DNA of 14,550 bases from Intestinimonas timonensis (GCF_900626145.1 NZ_LR130817.1:49494-64043), one strand, 5' to 3'; positions 6,996 through 12,791 are shown, numbered from the stretch's first letter. Translations and numbers: made by a program. The notes: a model not told the origin generated them from the letters alone.

Positions 6996-7796
6996 TCATC
7001 GGTAGAACCAGTGGCCGCCGATGGTGGCCACATAGTCCCGGTTCTCCATGATCCAGTGATTGCCGGCCAGGGAGGGGGCCAGAAAGTAGAGGCTGTCCCC
7101 TACCGTGTCGGCCCCCTCCAGCACCAGCTTGGCGGCGATGACGCTCTCCTGGGTGGGGGTGCTGTAGACGGTGCCGTTCTGGACCGGCTCGAACTGACCG
7201 CCCCAACGGCTGTCAAAGATGACGCCGTAGATGGTGTTGGGGAACTCAGCGTGGCCCACCCGGTTGAGGATCACGTTTCCAACTCCCACCTTGCCGGTCA
7301 GGGGTTCCCCCTGACTCTCGGCGGAGATGATGCGGGAGAGCCAGTAGAGGGCGTCGGGATCGTAGACGTCGTACTCGGTGAGAATGGTGCCGTCACCGGA
7401 GGTGACGGTCACCTCACCGGTGGCGCTGTTCCAGTCCACGTCGGCGCCCAGAGCCTCGGCCAGCACCCGTACGGGCACAAGAGTACGGCCGTTTTCCAAC
7501 AGAACGCCCTGGGGGATGTAGAGGGCCCGGCCGTTGACCTCCAAATAGAGGGCGCCGGGCTGGGCGGTGAGGGAGAAGTCCTGCCCCTCCGCTGAGGCCC
7601 GGTCGCCGGTCCAGAGGATGAGGGCGTCGGGTTGAAGAGCCTGCGTCACTGCCCGAAGGGAGACGTAGGTGGTATTGTTTCGCACGGTAGCGTCGGTGTC
7701 TACGGTGCGGCCGTCAACGGTCAGGGTACTGGCCGCCAGGGCCGGGGTAAGGGTCAGAGAAAGGCTCAGGGCCAGACTCATCAAAAGGCGTTTCAT
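6996..7796 (-). CDS. Secreted cell-wall hydrolase, SleB-like, with copper-amine-oxidase-type N-domain (266 aa)
   Basis: The product has a signal peptide (residues 1-21; M-K-R-L-L then a Leu-rich core, cut near A-L-A-A). A copper amine oxidase N-terminal-like repeat domain, thought to bind the cell wall, spans about 25-135 (T-Y-V-S-L-R-A-V and R-T-L-V-P-V-R-V-L-A-E-A-L-G-A). An SleB-type Hydrolase_2 domain follows (149-266) with R-I-I-S-A-E-S-Q-G-E (E160 is the likely catalytic acid), V-G-N-V-I-L-N-R-V and F-P-N-T-I-Y-G-V-I-F. SleB domains are lytic transglycosylases of cortex or wall peptidoglycan. ATG 7796 has AGGAGG upstream and a good promoter at 7827-7855; an extension from 7862 would cross that promoter. 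It could serve spore germination or vegetative wall turnover. Confidence 0.93.
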   Translation of the reverse strand: MKRLLMSLALSLSLTLTPALAASTLTVDGRTVDTDATVRNNTTYVSLRAVTQALQPDALILWTGDRASAEGQDFSLTAQPGALYLEVNGRALYIPQGVLLENGRTLVPVRVLAEALGADVDWNSATGEVTVTSGDGTILTEYDVYDPDALYWLSRIISAESQGEPLTGKVGVGNVILNRVGHAEFPNTIYGVIFDSRWGGQFEPVQNGTVYSTPTQESVIAAKLVLEGADTVGDSLYFLAPSLAGNHWIMENRDYVATIGGHWFYR

Positions 7797-7826
7797 GGTG
7801 GGTCCTCCTGAAAAAGTTGTAACCAA

Positions 7827-7855
7827 ATTGTAACTAATTTTCCCCGCCAGGGCAA
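7827..7855 (-). promoter_or_regulatory. Promoter of the cell-wall hydrolase gene
   Basis: On the minus strand, TTGCCC (7850-7855) and TACAAT (7827-7832) are spaced by 17 bp, 30 nt upstream of the ATG. The sequence GTTACAA occurs twice 12 bp apart across and just after the -10 box (7817-7823 and 7829-7835), a possible regulator site. Since this promoter belongs to the host gene, the prophage junction must lie to its right. Confidence 0.65.
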
Positions 7856-7941
7856 GGCACAATCTTTTCCAGGGTCGAAAAGCGGGGATGATTCCTATAC
7901 CCTGCCTTGTAAATTGATTAAAATTCGGATATTTAGAAAAG

Positions 7942-7975
7942 ACTGGGCCGCAAGGGATTGCGGCCCAGTTTGTTA
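7942..7975 (-). terminator. Terminator of the integrase gene
   Basis: A perfect 12-bp stem, ACTGGGCCGCAA-GGGA-TTGCGGCCCAGT (7942-7969), is followed by TTTGTTATT on the plus strand and CTTTTCTAAAT on the minus strand. It is suitable for stopping leftward integrase transcription and possibly works in both directions, insulating the host hydrolase promoter. Confidence 0.85.
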
Positions 7976-7979
7976 TTAA

Positions 7980-7998
7980 CCCGTTACTTGCCCGTTAC
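7980..7998. repeat. Direct repeat CCCGTTAC, possible integrase arm site
   Basis: CCCGTTAC occurs at 7980-7987 and 7991-7998, an 11-bp period (one helical turn), between the integrase stop and its terminator. Tyrosine integrases bind short direct repeats near att sites with their N-terminal domain, so this is a candidate arm-type site. Evidence is position and spacing only. Confidence 0.4.
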
Positions 7999-8018
7999 GA
8001 ATGGGTGGTATTTAGTGA

Positions 8019-9071
8019 TTATGCCAAGAGCAAAATGGCGGCCCTAAGCTGCTCAATGTCTGTCTTGGTATAGTGTTCGGTCACGTTGCTGTCCGCATGC
8101 CCCAAGATGCGCTTGATCTCCAAATCAGGCGCGCCGGCAGCGTGGAGGCGGGTGAAGGCGGTATGACGGCACCAATGAGGGGTGGCCTGGGGGAGGCCGA
8201 GATCTGCTACAATAGGGTTGAAGGCATGCTTGCAGTACCAGTCATAAGTCAGGCGGCGGCCAGTGTCCCCGCAGATGATGGTGCTGCCTCCACGGGAGAG
8301 CCAGCGGAGCAGATACGGCTTGATCTTGGGGTGAACGGGGACGATCCGGTCCCGGCCGGCGCGGGTCTTGGAGCCGCCGCGCAGATAATCTCCCTCCCGG
8401 TCATAGGCAAAGGGTGTGAGGCCCAGAAACTCATTGATGCGGAAGCCGGTATAGCACAGCATCAGAACGGTATCAGCCCAGGGACGGCCGGAGGCGGCCA
8501 TCTCCTCCAAGTGTTTTATCTGGAAATCGTTGAAGACCCCCTTTTCATGCTTTGCGCCTACGGAGGGCATCTGGATGAATGCGGAGTAATCCTTGTCCAC
8601 GATATCCCGCTCCATCGCATAGCGGAACAGAGAGCGCATGAGAAGCCGGTCATTTTTCAGGGTAGACTGGGAGAGTCCCGCGGCCTCGTCGGCGTCAATG
8701 ATCCGCTGAAGGTGATCTATGGAGACGTCCTTCATCTTCATCCCGGCCAGGGCCTGCACACGGCTCCAGGAGGAGCGATAGCTGGTCACGGAGGCGTCGC
8801 CTGCCTTGGCATATTTCCGGGCCGACCACAGTTCATAGACCTTTCCAACAGTGATCGTGAGCCGGTCTAACTCCGAACCCGTCAGGGCGGTATGGTGAGC
8901 ATCATTGTAAGCATCCAGCGCAGCCTGTGCCTCGCTGAGCCTGGCATGGTAGCTCACTGCCTTTTGTACCAGCCGGCCATATTTGTCACGGACGGATACC
9001 CGCACCGCATAGGGCCTCCGGCGGTTGCCGGAGAGCTTGACCACGGTTCCTGTCCCATTGGCACGCCTCAT
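8019..9071 (-). CDS. int: Tyrosine site-specific integrase (350 aa)
   Basis: This is a phage/ICE-type tyrosine recombinase of ordinary length. A basic N-terminal arm-binding domain with an AP2-like beta sheet spans about 1-60. A SAM-like core-binding domain spans about 72-160. The catalytic domain is 175-350. The catalytic residues are present: R211 in C-Y-T-G-F-R-I-N-E, K235, H299 and R302 in T-P-H-W-C-R-H, H325 in I-L-G-H-A, and nucleophile Y334 in T-E-H-Y-T-K-T-D. ATG 9071 has GGGGTGAG upstream. It reads towards the host junction with a terminator at 7942-7975. It should catalyse integration and, with an excisionase (see 11719), excision. Confidence 0.95.
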   Translation of the reverse strand: MRRANGTGTVVKLSGNRRRPYAVRVSVRDKYGRLVQKAVSYHARLSEAQAALDAYNDAHHTALTGSELDRLTITVGKVYELWSARKYAKAGDASVTSYRSSWSRVQALAGMKMKDVSIDHLQRIIDADEAAGLSQSTLKNDRLLMRSLFRYAMERDIVDKDYSAFIQMPSVGAKHEKGVFNDFQIKHLEEMAASGRPWADTVLMLCYTGFRINEFLGLTPFAYDREGDYLRGGSKTRAGRDRIVPVHPKIKPYLLRWLSRGGSTIICGDTGRRLTYDWYCKHAFNPIVADLGLPQATPHWCRHTAFTRLHAAGAPDLEIKRILGHADSNVTEHYTKTDIEQLRAAILLLA

Positions 9072-9116
9072 ATGCTCACCCCGTTATCATACAAATGTTC
9101 GATTTCTTGGACTTTT

Positions 9117-9144
9117 AAAGGCCGGGGCCGCTGCCCCGGCCTTT
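9117..9144 (-). terminator. Terminator after the zinc-ribbon gene
   Basis: A perfect 12-bp stem, AAAGGCCGGGGC-CGCT-GCCCCGGCCTTT, is followed by TAAAAG on the minus strand and by CACGATTTTT on the plus strand. It separates the leftward immunity operon from the integrase, so the integrase is probably transcribed from its own promoter in 9072-9116, where I see no convincing -35/-10 pair. Confidence 0.75.
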
Positions 9145-9173
9145 CACGATTTTTCAGAAATAATCGGATAACT

Positions 9174-9530
9174 TTATTTTATTTTTGCTGTAATTTTCCC
9201 CGATATCCGATTGAACCCAATTTCAACTCTTGTATCTTTTTGCAGGTCAAATTCAAGAGTAGTCTTCCGAATGCTAGCTGAGAGTTCTAGGACACAAGGT
9301 CCAGGTTCTACCTCTATTGTTTCGGTATGACCATTTTCGACAGAAGCAAAGATTGTCCCATTGATGGTCGCCTTAATTGGAGGATTCAGTAAGTAAATCT
9401 GACTTGCCCGGTCTAATATCAGTTTCACCGTTCCAGAGCCGGTTTCGGTAGAGAAGTTCTGCTTTGCACCACACTTGTGGCAAAACAAAGCATTATTTTG
9501 AAGTTCTTCTCCACACATAGAGCAAAACAT
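9174..9530 (-). CDS. Zinc-ribbon protein with C-terminal beta domain (118 aa)
   Basis: The N-terminus is a zinc ribbon with two C-x-x-C knuckles (C3, C6, C17, C20; M-F-C-S-M-C-G-E-E-L). A linker leads to a beta-rich domain (about 32-118) with P-I-K-A-T-I-N-G-T and I-E-V-E-P-G-P-C-V-L-E-L, resembling PEGA-like repeats. No membrane segment is seen. ATG 9530 is chosen because it starts at the zinc ribbon and GGGAGGG lies 7 nt upstream. It is last in the leftward XRE-protease operon, 47 nt after the protease stop. It is clearly more AT-rich than its neighbours, as expected for a recently acquired lysogenic cargo gene. Function unknown; expression in the lysogen is inferred from the operon. Confidence 0.8.
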   Translation of the reverse strand: MFCSMCGEELQNNALFCHKCGAKQNFSTETGSGTVKLILDRASQIYLLNPPIKATINGTIFASVENGHTETIEVEPGPCVLELSASIRKTTLEFDLQKDTRVEIGFNRISGKITAKIK

Positions 9531-9577
9531 TATAAATCCCTCCCACAAATACTTCTCTATGGTAGGCGTGTGCAATA

Positions 9578-9994
9578 TCAAGTCCTAAAAACTGTTTGGT
9601 AATACTGCAATGCATCCCGTAAAAAAGGCTCGGTTACATCAAAATATTCAGCCAACTCCCAAGGCTCATGGTAGCCCTGGCGGTAGGCCTCTATCAGCTC
9701 GTCCTCTGGGACGAGCTTTTCATATGCCCAGCGATTGGCATGCAGCTCATGCTTTTGACGGAGATCATGAGCTGCGCAACGGTTGTAGAAGGCGCCGGTC
9801 TCACAGTGGCCCAACTCATGGGCCAGCTTACACTTTTCGTCGGCCAGGGTGGGCATCCGCCAGGGGTCCATGGCGATGGCGTAGCTCCCGTCGTCCAGGG
9901 AAATGGACAGGGACTCAGCGGCGCCGAGGTCAAACCAGTAGACGTCAATGCTGTGGGCCTCCGCGAGGTTATAGAGCTCCAGGAGTTCAGCCAT
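9578..9994 (-). CDS. ImmA/IrrE-family metallopeptidase (138 aa)
   Basis: This is a zinc protease of the ImmA/IrrE (COG2856) family. The motif H-E-L-G-H lies at residues 59-63, and E83 in K-H-E-L-H-A-N-R-W-A is the likely third ligand. In Bacillus ICEBs1 and related phages, ImmA cleaves the XRE repressor encoded beside it and so triggers induction after DNA damage. ATG 9994 overlaps the last 8 nt of the repressor gene (ATGGCTGA) and has GGAG upstream, indicating translational coupling. An extension from 10051 would lie inside the repressor gene. The probable substrate is the repressor at 9987-10361. Confidence 0.93.
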   Translation of the reverse strand: MAELLELYNLAEAHSIDVYWFDLGAAESLSISLDDGSYAIAMDPWRMPTLADEKCKLAHELGHCETGAFYNRCAAHDLRQKHELHANRWAYEKLVPEDELIEAYRQGYHEPWELAEYFDVTEPFLRDALQYYQTVFRT

Positions 9995-10361
9995 TCTTTT
10001 TCTCCTGACGTTTTTTCTCAGCAAGGAAGGCCGCAAACCGTTCGACATCATTCCACATGTCGTCCAGTTCCTCTTGACTTAGGTCCTTTTCTCCGCCCCA
10101 GAAGGCGGCCTTCATTTGACCTTTGGTAACTTCATCTTCATGTGATGGAGACGAAGAGGAAGGCTTTGAGCTATCAGAGCGACCAATCACATAATCAACG
10201 GAGACAGAGAAATAGTCGGCAATTTTTTGGAGCGTATCAAAATCGGGTTCGTATTTACCAGTTTCATAGCCGGAGAGAGCTGCTTGACTGACAGAAATGT
10301 TTTTTGCCAGTTCAACTTGTTTCAGCCCTCTGGCAGTGCGGAGCTCACGGATTCGGTTCAT
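9987..10361 (-). CDS. XRE-family phage repressor (124 aa)
   Basis: The N-terminal HTH (about 1-60) shows I-R-E-L-R-T-A-R-G-L-K-Q-V-E-L-A, S-V-S-Q-A-A-L-S-G-Y-E-T-G and Y-F-S-V-S-V-D-Y-V-I-G-R. A Ser-rich linker (about 64-76) and an acidic helical C-terminus follow. There is no LexA/CI-type peptidase domain, which fits a repressor inactivated by the neighbouring ImmA protease rather than by RecA-stimulated self-cleavage. ATG 10361 has AAGGTGG 8 nt upstream; a GTG at 10373 lies inside that ribosome site and is rejected. It is divergent from the Cro-like gene and is the obvious candidate to bind the three operators at 10416-10500. Confidence 0.93.
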   Translation of the reverse strand: MNRIRELRTARGLKQVELAKNISVSQAALSGYETGKYEPDFDTLQKIADYFSVSVDYVIGRSDSSKPSSSSPSHEDEVTKGQMKAAFWGGEKDLSQEELDDMWNDVERFAAFLAEKKRQEKKNG

Positions 10362-10379
10362 TATATCAACCACCTTGAT

Positions 10380-10407
10380 TCTATATTAGCATGATTGATA
10401 CAGCCAA
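10380..10407 (-). promoter_or_regulatory. Leftward promoter of the repressor operon
   Basis: On the minus strand, TTGGCT (10402-10407) and TATAGA (10380-10385) are spaced by 16 bp. The leftmost operator (10416-10434) ends just upstream of the -35 box, a position where a bound repressor could activate its own promoter, as lambda CI does. This is a weaker match than the rightward promoter. Confidence 0.5.
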
Positions 10408-10415
10408 AAAAGAAA

Positions 10416-10500
10416 ATATCAAGAAACTTTAATAAATGCTTGACATATAAAGAAACTTGATATATTATGATTGCGTACAAGATATAAAGAAACTTGATAT
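10416..10500. promoter_or_regulatory. Three 19-bp operator-like palindromes of the immunity switch
   Basis: ATATAAAGAAACTTGATAT occurs identically at 10445-10463 and 10482-10500. A related copy, ATATCAAGAAACTTTAATA, is at 10416-10434. Each is an imperfect palindrome, ATATnAAG-AAA-CTTnATAT. The start-to-start spacing is 29 and 37 bp. The middle site fills the gap between the -35 and -10 of the rightward promoter, and the right site lies just before the ribosome site of the Cro-like gene. This is the arrangement expected for repressor/Cro control. Confidence 0.8.
10440..10468 (+). promoter_or_regulatory. Rightward early (PR-like) promoter
   Basis: A perfect TTGACA (10440-10445) and TATTAT (10463-10468) are spaced by 17 bp. 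The spacer is almost exactly one operator copy, so repressor binding would exclude polymerase. Confidence 0.75.
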
Positions 10501-10516
10501 GAAGAGGAGGGAGAAA

Positions 10517-10735
10517 ATGAAAGGGCTTCGACGACTTCGCCAGATGGCCAATTTGACACAGAAAAAGTTGGCTGAGCAGCTAAATGTGAGTCAGTCCAAT
10601 ATTGCCATGTGGGAAACAGGAGCGGCGATGCCAAGTGCTTCAAAATTGCCCGAATTGGCCGACTTGCTCCACTGTAGCATTGACGCCCTCTACGGCCGGG
10701 AGCCGCCCGGGGTGGAGGAGAAGGACGCCAGCTGA
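10517..10735 (+). CDS. Cro-like XRE regulator (72 aa)
   Basis: This is a single HTH domain (about 1-62): L-R-Q-M-A-N-L-T-Q-K-K-L-A-E-Q-L-N-V-S-Q-S-N-I-A-M-W-E-T-G, ending L-H-C-S-I-D-A-L-Y-G-R. ATG 10517 is selected for its GAGGAGGGAG ribosome site; earlier in-frame starts fall in the promoter/operator region. It is the first gene of the rightward early transcript, opposite the repressor. By analogy with lambda-type switches it would act as Cro, binding the same palindromes and shutting off repressor synthesis. Its HTH differs clearly from the repressor's, so shared operator recognition is inference. Confidence 0.9.
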   Translation: MKGLRRLRQMANLTQKKLAEQLNVSQSNIAMWETGAAMPSASKLPELADLLHCSIDALYGREPPGVEEKDAS

Positions 10736-10753
10736 GTGAGGAGGTGAATAAGG

Positions 10754-10918
10754 ATGAATACAGGTTTTGAGAGGTACACACTGGTATTTGAGATAAACGT
10801 AGATCGTGAGAGTTTAATATCAAGATTGCTGACGCTGAAGGAACAGGCCAGCGCAGTAGCTACGGAAGCGAACAGGATTATCTCGGATCTCCAGCAGGCC
10901 ACCGAAAATAAAAGCTGA
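10754..10918 (+). CDS. Small hypothetical early phage protein (54 aa)
   Basis: I do not recognise it. The ATG follows AGGAGGTG at good spacing and lies 18 nt after the Cro-like stop, so it is co-transcribed. The protein starts M-N-T-G-F-E-R-Y-T-L, has a short beta-like segment and then a helix (about 18-50, L-I-S-R-L-L-T-L-K-E-Q-A). It has no cysteines and no membrane segment. The stop codon lies in the left arm of the hairpin at 10913-10937. Confidence 0.75.
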   Translation: MNTGFERYTLVFEINVDRESLISRLLTLKEQASAVATEANRIISDLQQATENKS

Positions 10919-10937
10919 GGCCATGGAGGCCTCAGCT
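10903..10937 (-). terminator. Leftward terminator of the 61-aa gene
   Basis: A perfect 10-bp stem, AGCTGAGGCC-ATGGA-GGCCTCAGCT (10913-10937), is followed on the minus strand by TTTTATTTTC. On the plus strand there is no T-run, so it should stop only leftward transcription and let the early transcript through. Confidence 0.85.
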
Positions 10938-10942
10938 AGTGC

Positions 10943-11128
10943 TCAGGGAAGGTACTCCAGAATTGCTGTTTTGAACTCATGCAGGGCGTAGAAAGTCTGC
11001 CGTGCGAATTCATGGAGCTCACCATCCGTAACAGGGCGCTTCCCGTAAGGGTCGCTTAAGGCCAGCGTGTCTGTTTTGTAGGATTCAAGCGCTTGATTCA
11101 GACGCTCTTCAAGTTCCTGCTTTGTCAA
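10943..11128 (-). CDS. Small hypothetical protein in an opposing orientation (61 aa)
   Basis: I do not recognise it. The protein is acidic and helical (L-T-K-Q-E-L-E-E-R-L-N-Q-A-L-E, then E-F-A-R-Q-T-F-Y-A-L-H-E-F), without membrane segments. The TTG start at 11128 is preferred because GGGGGTG of an AAAGGGGGTG ribosome site lies 6 nt upstream; the GTG at 11137 falls inside that site but cannot be excluded. It has its own promoter (11156-11184) and its own terminator, and is transcribed against the surrounding early genes. Such self-contained reversed genes in phages are often expressed in the lysogen. Confidence 0.7.
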   Translation of the reverse strand: MTKQELEERLNQALESYKTDTLALSDPYGKRPVTDGELHEFARQTFYALHEFKTAILEYLP

Positions 11129-11155
11129 TTCTTTCACCCCCTTTCTACCACCCGA

Positions 11156-11184
11156 ATTTTACCACGGGTGGCGGAAGGGGACAA
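11156..11184 (-). promoter_or_regulatory. Promoter of the reversed 61-aa gene
   Basis: On the minus strand, TTGTCC (11179-11184) and TAAAAT (11156-11161) are spaced by 17 bp. A 7-bp inverted repeat, CCACCCG/CGGGTGG (11148-11154 with 11165-11171), surrounds the -10 box and could be an operator. Confidence 0.5.
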
Positions 11185-11255
11185 GAAGAGTACTGGGGAA
11201 CGAGATTATCTGCTCCCCTACACCATCATCATATCCCATTGAGGAGGGAAACACC

Positions 11256-11705
11256 ATGCCGGAGGAATGCCGGAATATCTACAAAATCTGCCGCAAGGCC
11301 GCCGGGTTTACCCAGGAGGCGGCAGCGGAGCGGCTGGGCATCAGCGTGGAGTCCATGCGGGCCTATGAGACCGGACAGCGGACGCCGCCTGATGATGTGG
11401 TGGACCTCATGTCCATCCTGTACAACGCCCTGCATCTGATCGCATGGCACGCCCGTGAGAAAAACGCCATGTACAGCCGGGTGGTGCCGGAGATCCAGCC
11501 CCGGTCAGTACTGGAGGCCAGCGCCAAGCTGACCAATCGCATCTACAAGTTTGCCGACGCCCACAGAAACCGGCGGCTCATGGAGATAGCGGAAGATAAC
11601 GTCATTGACACCGGCGAACGCCCGGAGTACGACGAAATCCTGGACGAGCTCGATGGAATCGTGGAGGCCGCCCTGGAACTGCGGTGCGCCCGACAGGGCG
11701 AGTGA
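11256..11705 (+). CDS. HTH (XRE-type) early phage protein (149 aa)
   Basis: The N-terminal HTH (about 5-55) reads I-C-R-K-A-A-G-F-T-Q-E-A-A-A-E-R-L-G-I-S-V-E-S-M, then Y-E-T-G-Q-R-T-P-P and D-D-V-V-D-L-M. A helical region follows with R-S-V-L-E-A-S-A-K-L-T-N-R-I-Y, and the C-terminus is acidic (Y-D-E-I-L-D-E-L-D-G-I). It starts at an ATG 7 nt behind GAGGAGGG. It is 13 nt upstream of the next gene, and the same GAGGAGGGAAACA leader precedes both, so they form one unit. Probably a DNA-binding early regulator; target unknown. The C-terminal part resembles nothing I can name. Confidence 0.85.
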   Translation: MPEECRNIYKICRKAAGFTQEAAAERLGISVESMRAYETGQRTPPDDVVDLMSILYNALHLIAWHAREKNAMYSRVVPEIQPRSVLEASAKLTNRIYKFADAHRNRRLMEIAEDNVIDTGERPEYDEILDELDGIVEAALELRCARQGE

Positions 11706-11718
11706 GGAGGGAAACAGA

Positions 11719-12084
11719 ATGAAACGGAAATCGAATGCCCCCACAGATGAGGAGATCATGGAGCACGCCAATGTGCCGGTATGGCTGGCGGCTTCTGCGA
11801 TTGGCTGGTCGTCCTGCACTTTGGCATCGGCGCTCCAGCAGGGCCGGGTCCCTTTCGGTTTTGCGGTGCAGAACGATGATACCGGGACATGGGCCTATAA
11901 CATCAATCCCGCCGGCCTGATCCGCTACCGCCATGGGGAGTTCCAAGCCATGGGCATGCGGGAGCTGAAAGAGATCTGGTCCGACATTGCCAACAGCATT
12001 GTGGACGCAAAACTGGAGTCAGCGCGGGTCATGGCGGCCGCCGTCACCGGAGCCGTGATGGGAATGGGGGGAGCGGCATCATGA
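11719..12084 (+). CDS. Excisionase/MerR-like HTH protein (121 aa)
   Basis: Residues about 12-70 look like the winged-helix fold of phage excisionase or MerR-type proteins: V-P-V-W-L-A-A-S-A-I-G-W-S-S-C-T-L-A-S-A-L-Q-Q-G, then R-V-P-F-G-F-A and Y-N-I-N-P-A-G-L-I-R-Y. The C-terminus is a long helix with a small, Gly/Ala-rich end (V-T-G-A-V-M-G-M-G-G-A-A). ATG 11719 has GAGGAGGG upstream; a longer frame from 11605 overlaps the preceding gene. A role as a directionality factor for the integrase is plausible but unproven. It overlaps the next gene by 4 nt. Confidence 0.75.
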   Translation: MKRKSNAPTDEEIMEHANVPVWLAASAIGWSSCTLASALQQGRVPFGFAVQNDDTGTWAYNINPAGLIRYRHGEFQAMGMRELKEIWSDIANSIVDAKLESARVMAAAVTGAVMGMGGAAS

Positions 12085-12404
12085 GCGAGCGGGACTTTAT
12101 GGCTAAGGTGCTGGCCGAATGGGCGGCCCAGAAAGCCAAGCGGGAAGAAGACTGGCCCAAGGCACTGGATAAGCTGCATATCACCTTTGAGGCCAGCCAT
12201 GGAGGTGGGTACCCCAAGTGTCTGGTTGTACGGGACAGCGAGGAGGAGCGGCTGCGCTACCTATGGGAGCTGGGTTTCGGAGTACGAAGGCATTTTTACT
12301 TTGAGGAAACTTATGACACCCGTGAGGAGCACTGGGTAGAGCTGTCCGGCGGGATCGTGTGCAGCCTGTCCAGCGGCTGGGTGTGCGATAAGGCGCCCCT
12401 GTGA
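12081..12404 (+). CDS. Hypothetical early phage protein (107 aa)
   Basis: I do not recognise this protein. It starts at ATGA overlapping the previous stop, with GGGGGAG upstream, so it is translationally coupled. The N-terminus is a charged helix (A-E-W-A-A-Q-K-A-K-R-E-E-D-W). The rest is mixed, with S-H-G-G-G-Y-P-K-C-L-V-V, R-L-R-Y-L-W-E-L-G-F-G-V and a C-terminal beta-like end (G-G-I-V-C-S-L-S-S-G-W-V-C). It has no membrane segment. It is the last gene before a 141-nt gap and a change of theme to membrane proteins. Confidence 0.8.
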   Translation: MSERDFMAKVLAEWAAQKAKREEDWPKALDKLHITFEASHGGGYPKCLVVRDSEEERLRYLWELGFGVRRHFYFEETYDTREEHWVELSGGIVCSLSSGWVCDKAPL

Positions 12405-12545
12405 GCATCAACACGACCGTGCCGCCGCTGGGGCGGCGGGGATCAGGCGGAGCCGGCTCTTTCCCCCGGTAGGACGCCCGCCTCTGGCGTCACCGCGACC
12501 CGCCGCGCCAGGAGCGGCACGGAATAAACAGAAGGAGGGATTCAC
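12405..12545. other. GC-rich gap between early regulators and the membrane module
   Basis: No gene is supported here. A 6-bp hairpin, GCCGCC-GCTGG-GGCGGC (12421-12437), lacks a T-run. No clear -35/-10 pair is visible, so the downstream module is probably read from the early promoter. The gap ends with the AGAAGGAGGGA ribosome site of the next gene. Confidence 0.5.
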
Positions 12546-12698
12546 ATGGACTACATGGACGCGGACTGGACCCCAGTGAGGGAAAATCCCCGCAGGGAAT
12601 CGGGGCACGGCCTTGGAATCGTGCTGAAGGCAGTCGTAGTGATGGCAGCTATGGTCGCTGTTGCCGTGCTCACCGGAGCAGTGGTCTGCCTGAGATAG
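12546..12698 (+). CDS. Small single-pass membrane protein (50 aa)
   Basis: The start is supported by AGAAGGAGGGATTCAC before the ATG. An acidic N-terminal segment (M-D-Y-M-D-A-D-W-T-P) and a basic patch (R-E-N-P-R-R-E) are followed by one hydrophobic helix (about 24-48: I-V-L-K-A-V-V-V-M-A-A-M-V-A-V-A-V-L). Charge suggests the N-terminus stays in the cytoplasm. It sits 10 nt before the 26-aa gene and is the first member of a four-gene membrane cluster around the SPFH gene. Function unknown. Confidence 0.75.
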   Translation: MDYMDADWTPVRENPRRESGHGLGIVLKAVVVMAAMVAVAVLTGAVVCLR

Positions 12699-12708
12699 GA
12701 GGGGCGAT

Positions 12709-12789
12709 ATGAAGGCTGTGCTGTTCCTGTTTCTTATCATCTTCGCCACTGTTTTTTCCATCGTATATTACATGATGAATCGGAGGTAA
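12709..12789 (+). CDS. Tiny membrane protein (26 aa)
   Basis: The protein is almost entirely one transmembrane helix: M-K-A-V-L-F-L-F-L-I-I-F-A-T-V-F-S-I-V-Y-Y followed by a basic end, M-M-N-R-R. GGAGGGGC lies 3-8 nt before the ATG and overlaps the preceding stop region. The final codons (CGG AGG TAA) contain the GGAGG ribosome site of the SPFH gene, whose ATG begins 2 nt after this stop. Translation of the two is therefore physically linked, which argues that this short frame is used. Function unknown. Confidence 0.65.
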   Translation: MKAVLFLFLIIFATVFSIVYYMMNRR

Positions 12790-12791
12790 CT

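Noticed and set aside
12401..12472. Short GTG-initiated frame of 23 codons after the 107-aa gene
   Set aside because: It overlaps the preceding stop but has no ribosome site and a low-complexity Gly/Arg/Pro translation without a membrane helix.
12408..12761. Minus-strand frame of 117 codons opposite the small membrane genes
   Set aside because: It lacks a ribosome site and runs opposite two small genes that have strong ribosome sites and clear helices.
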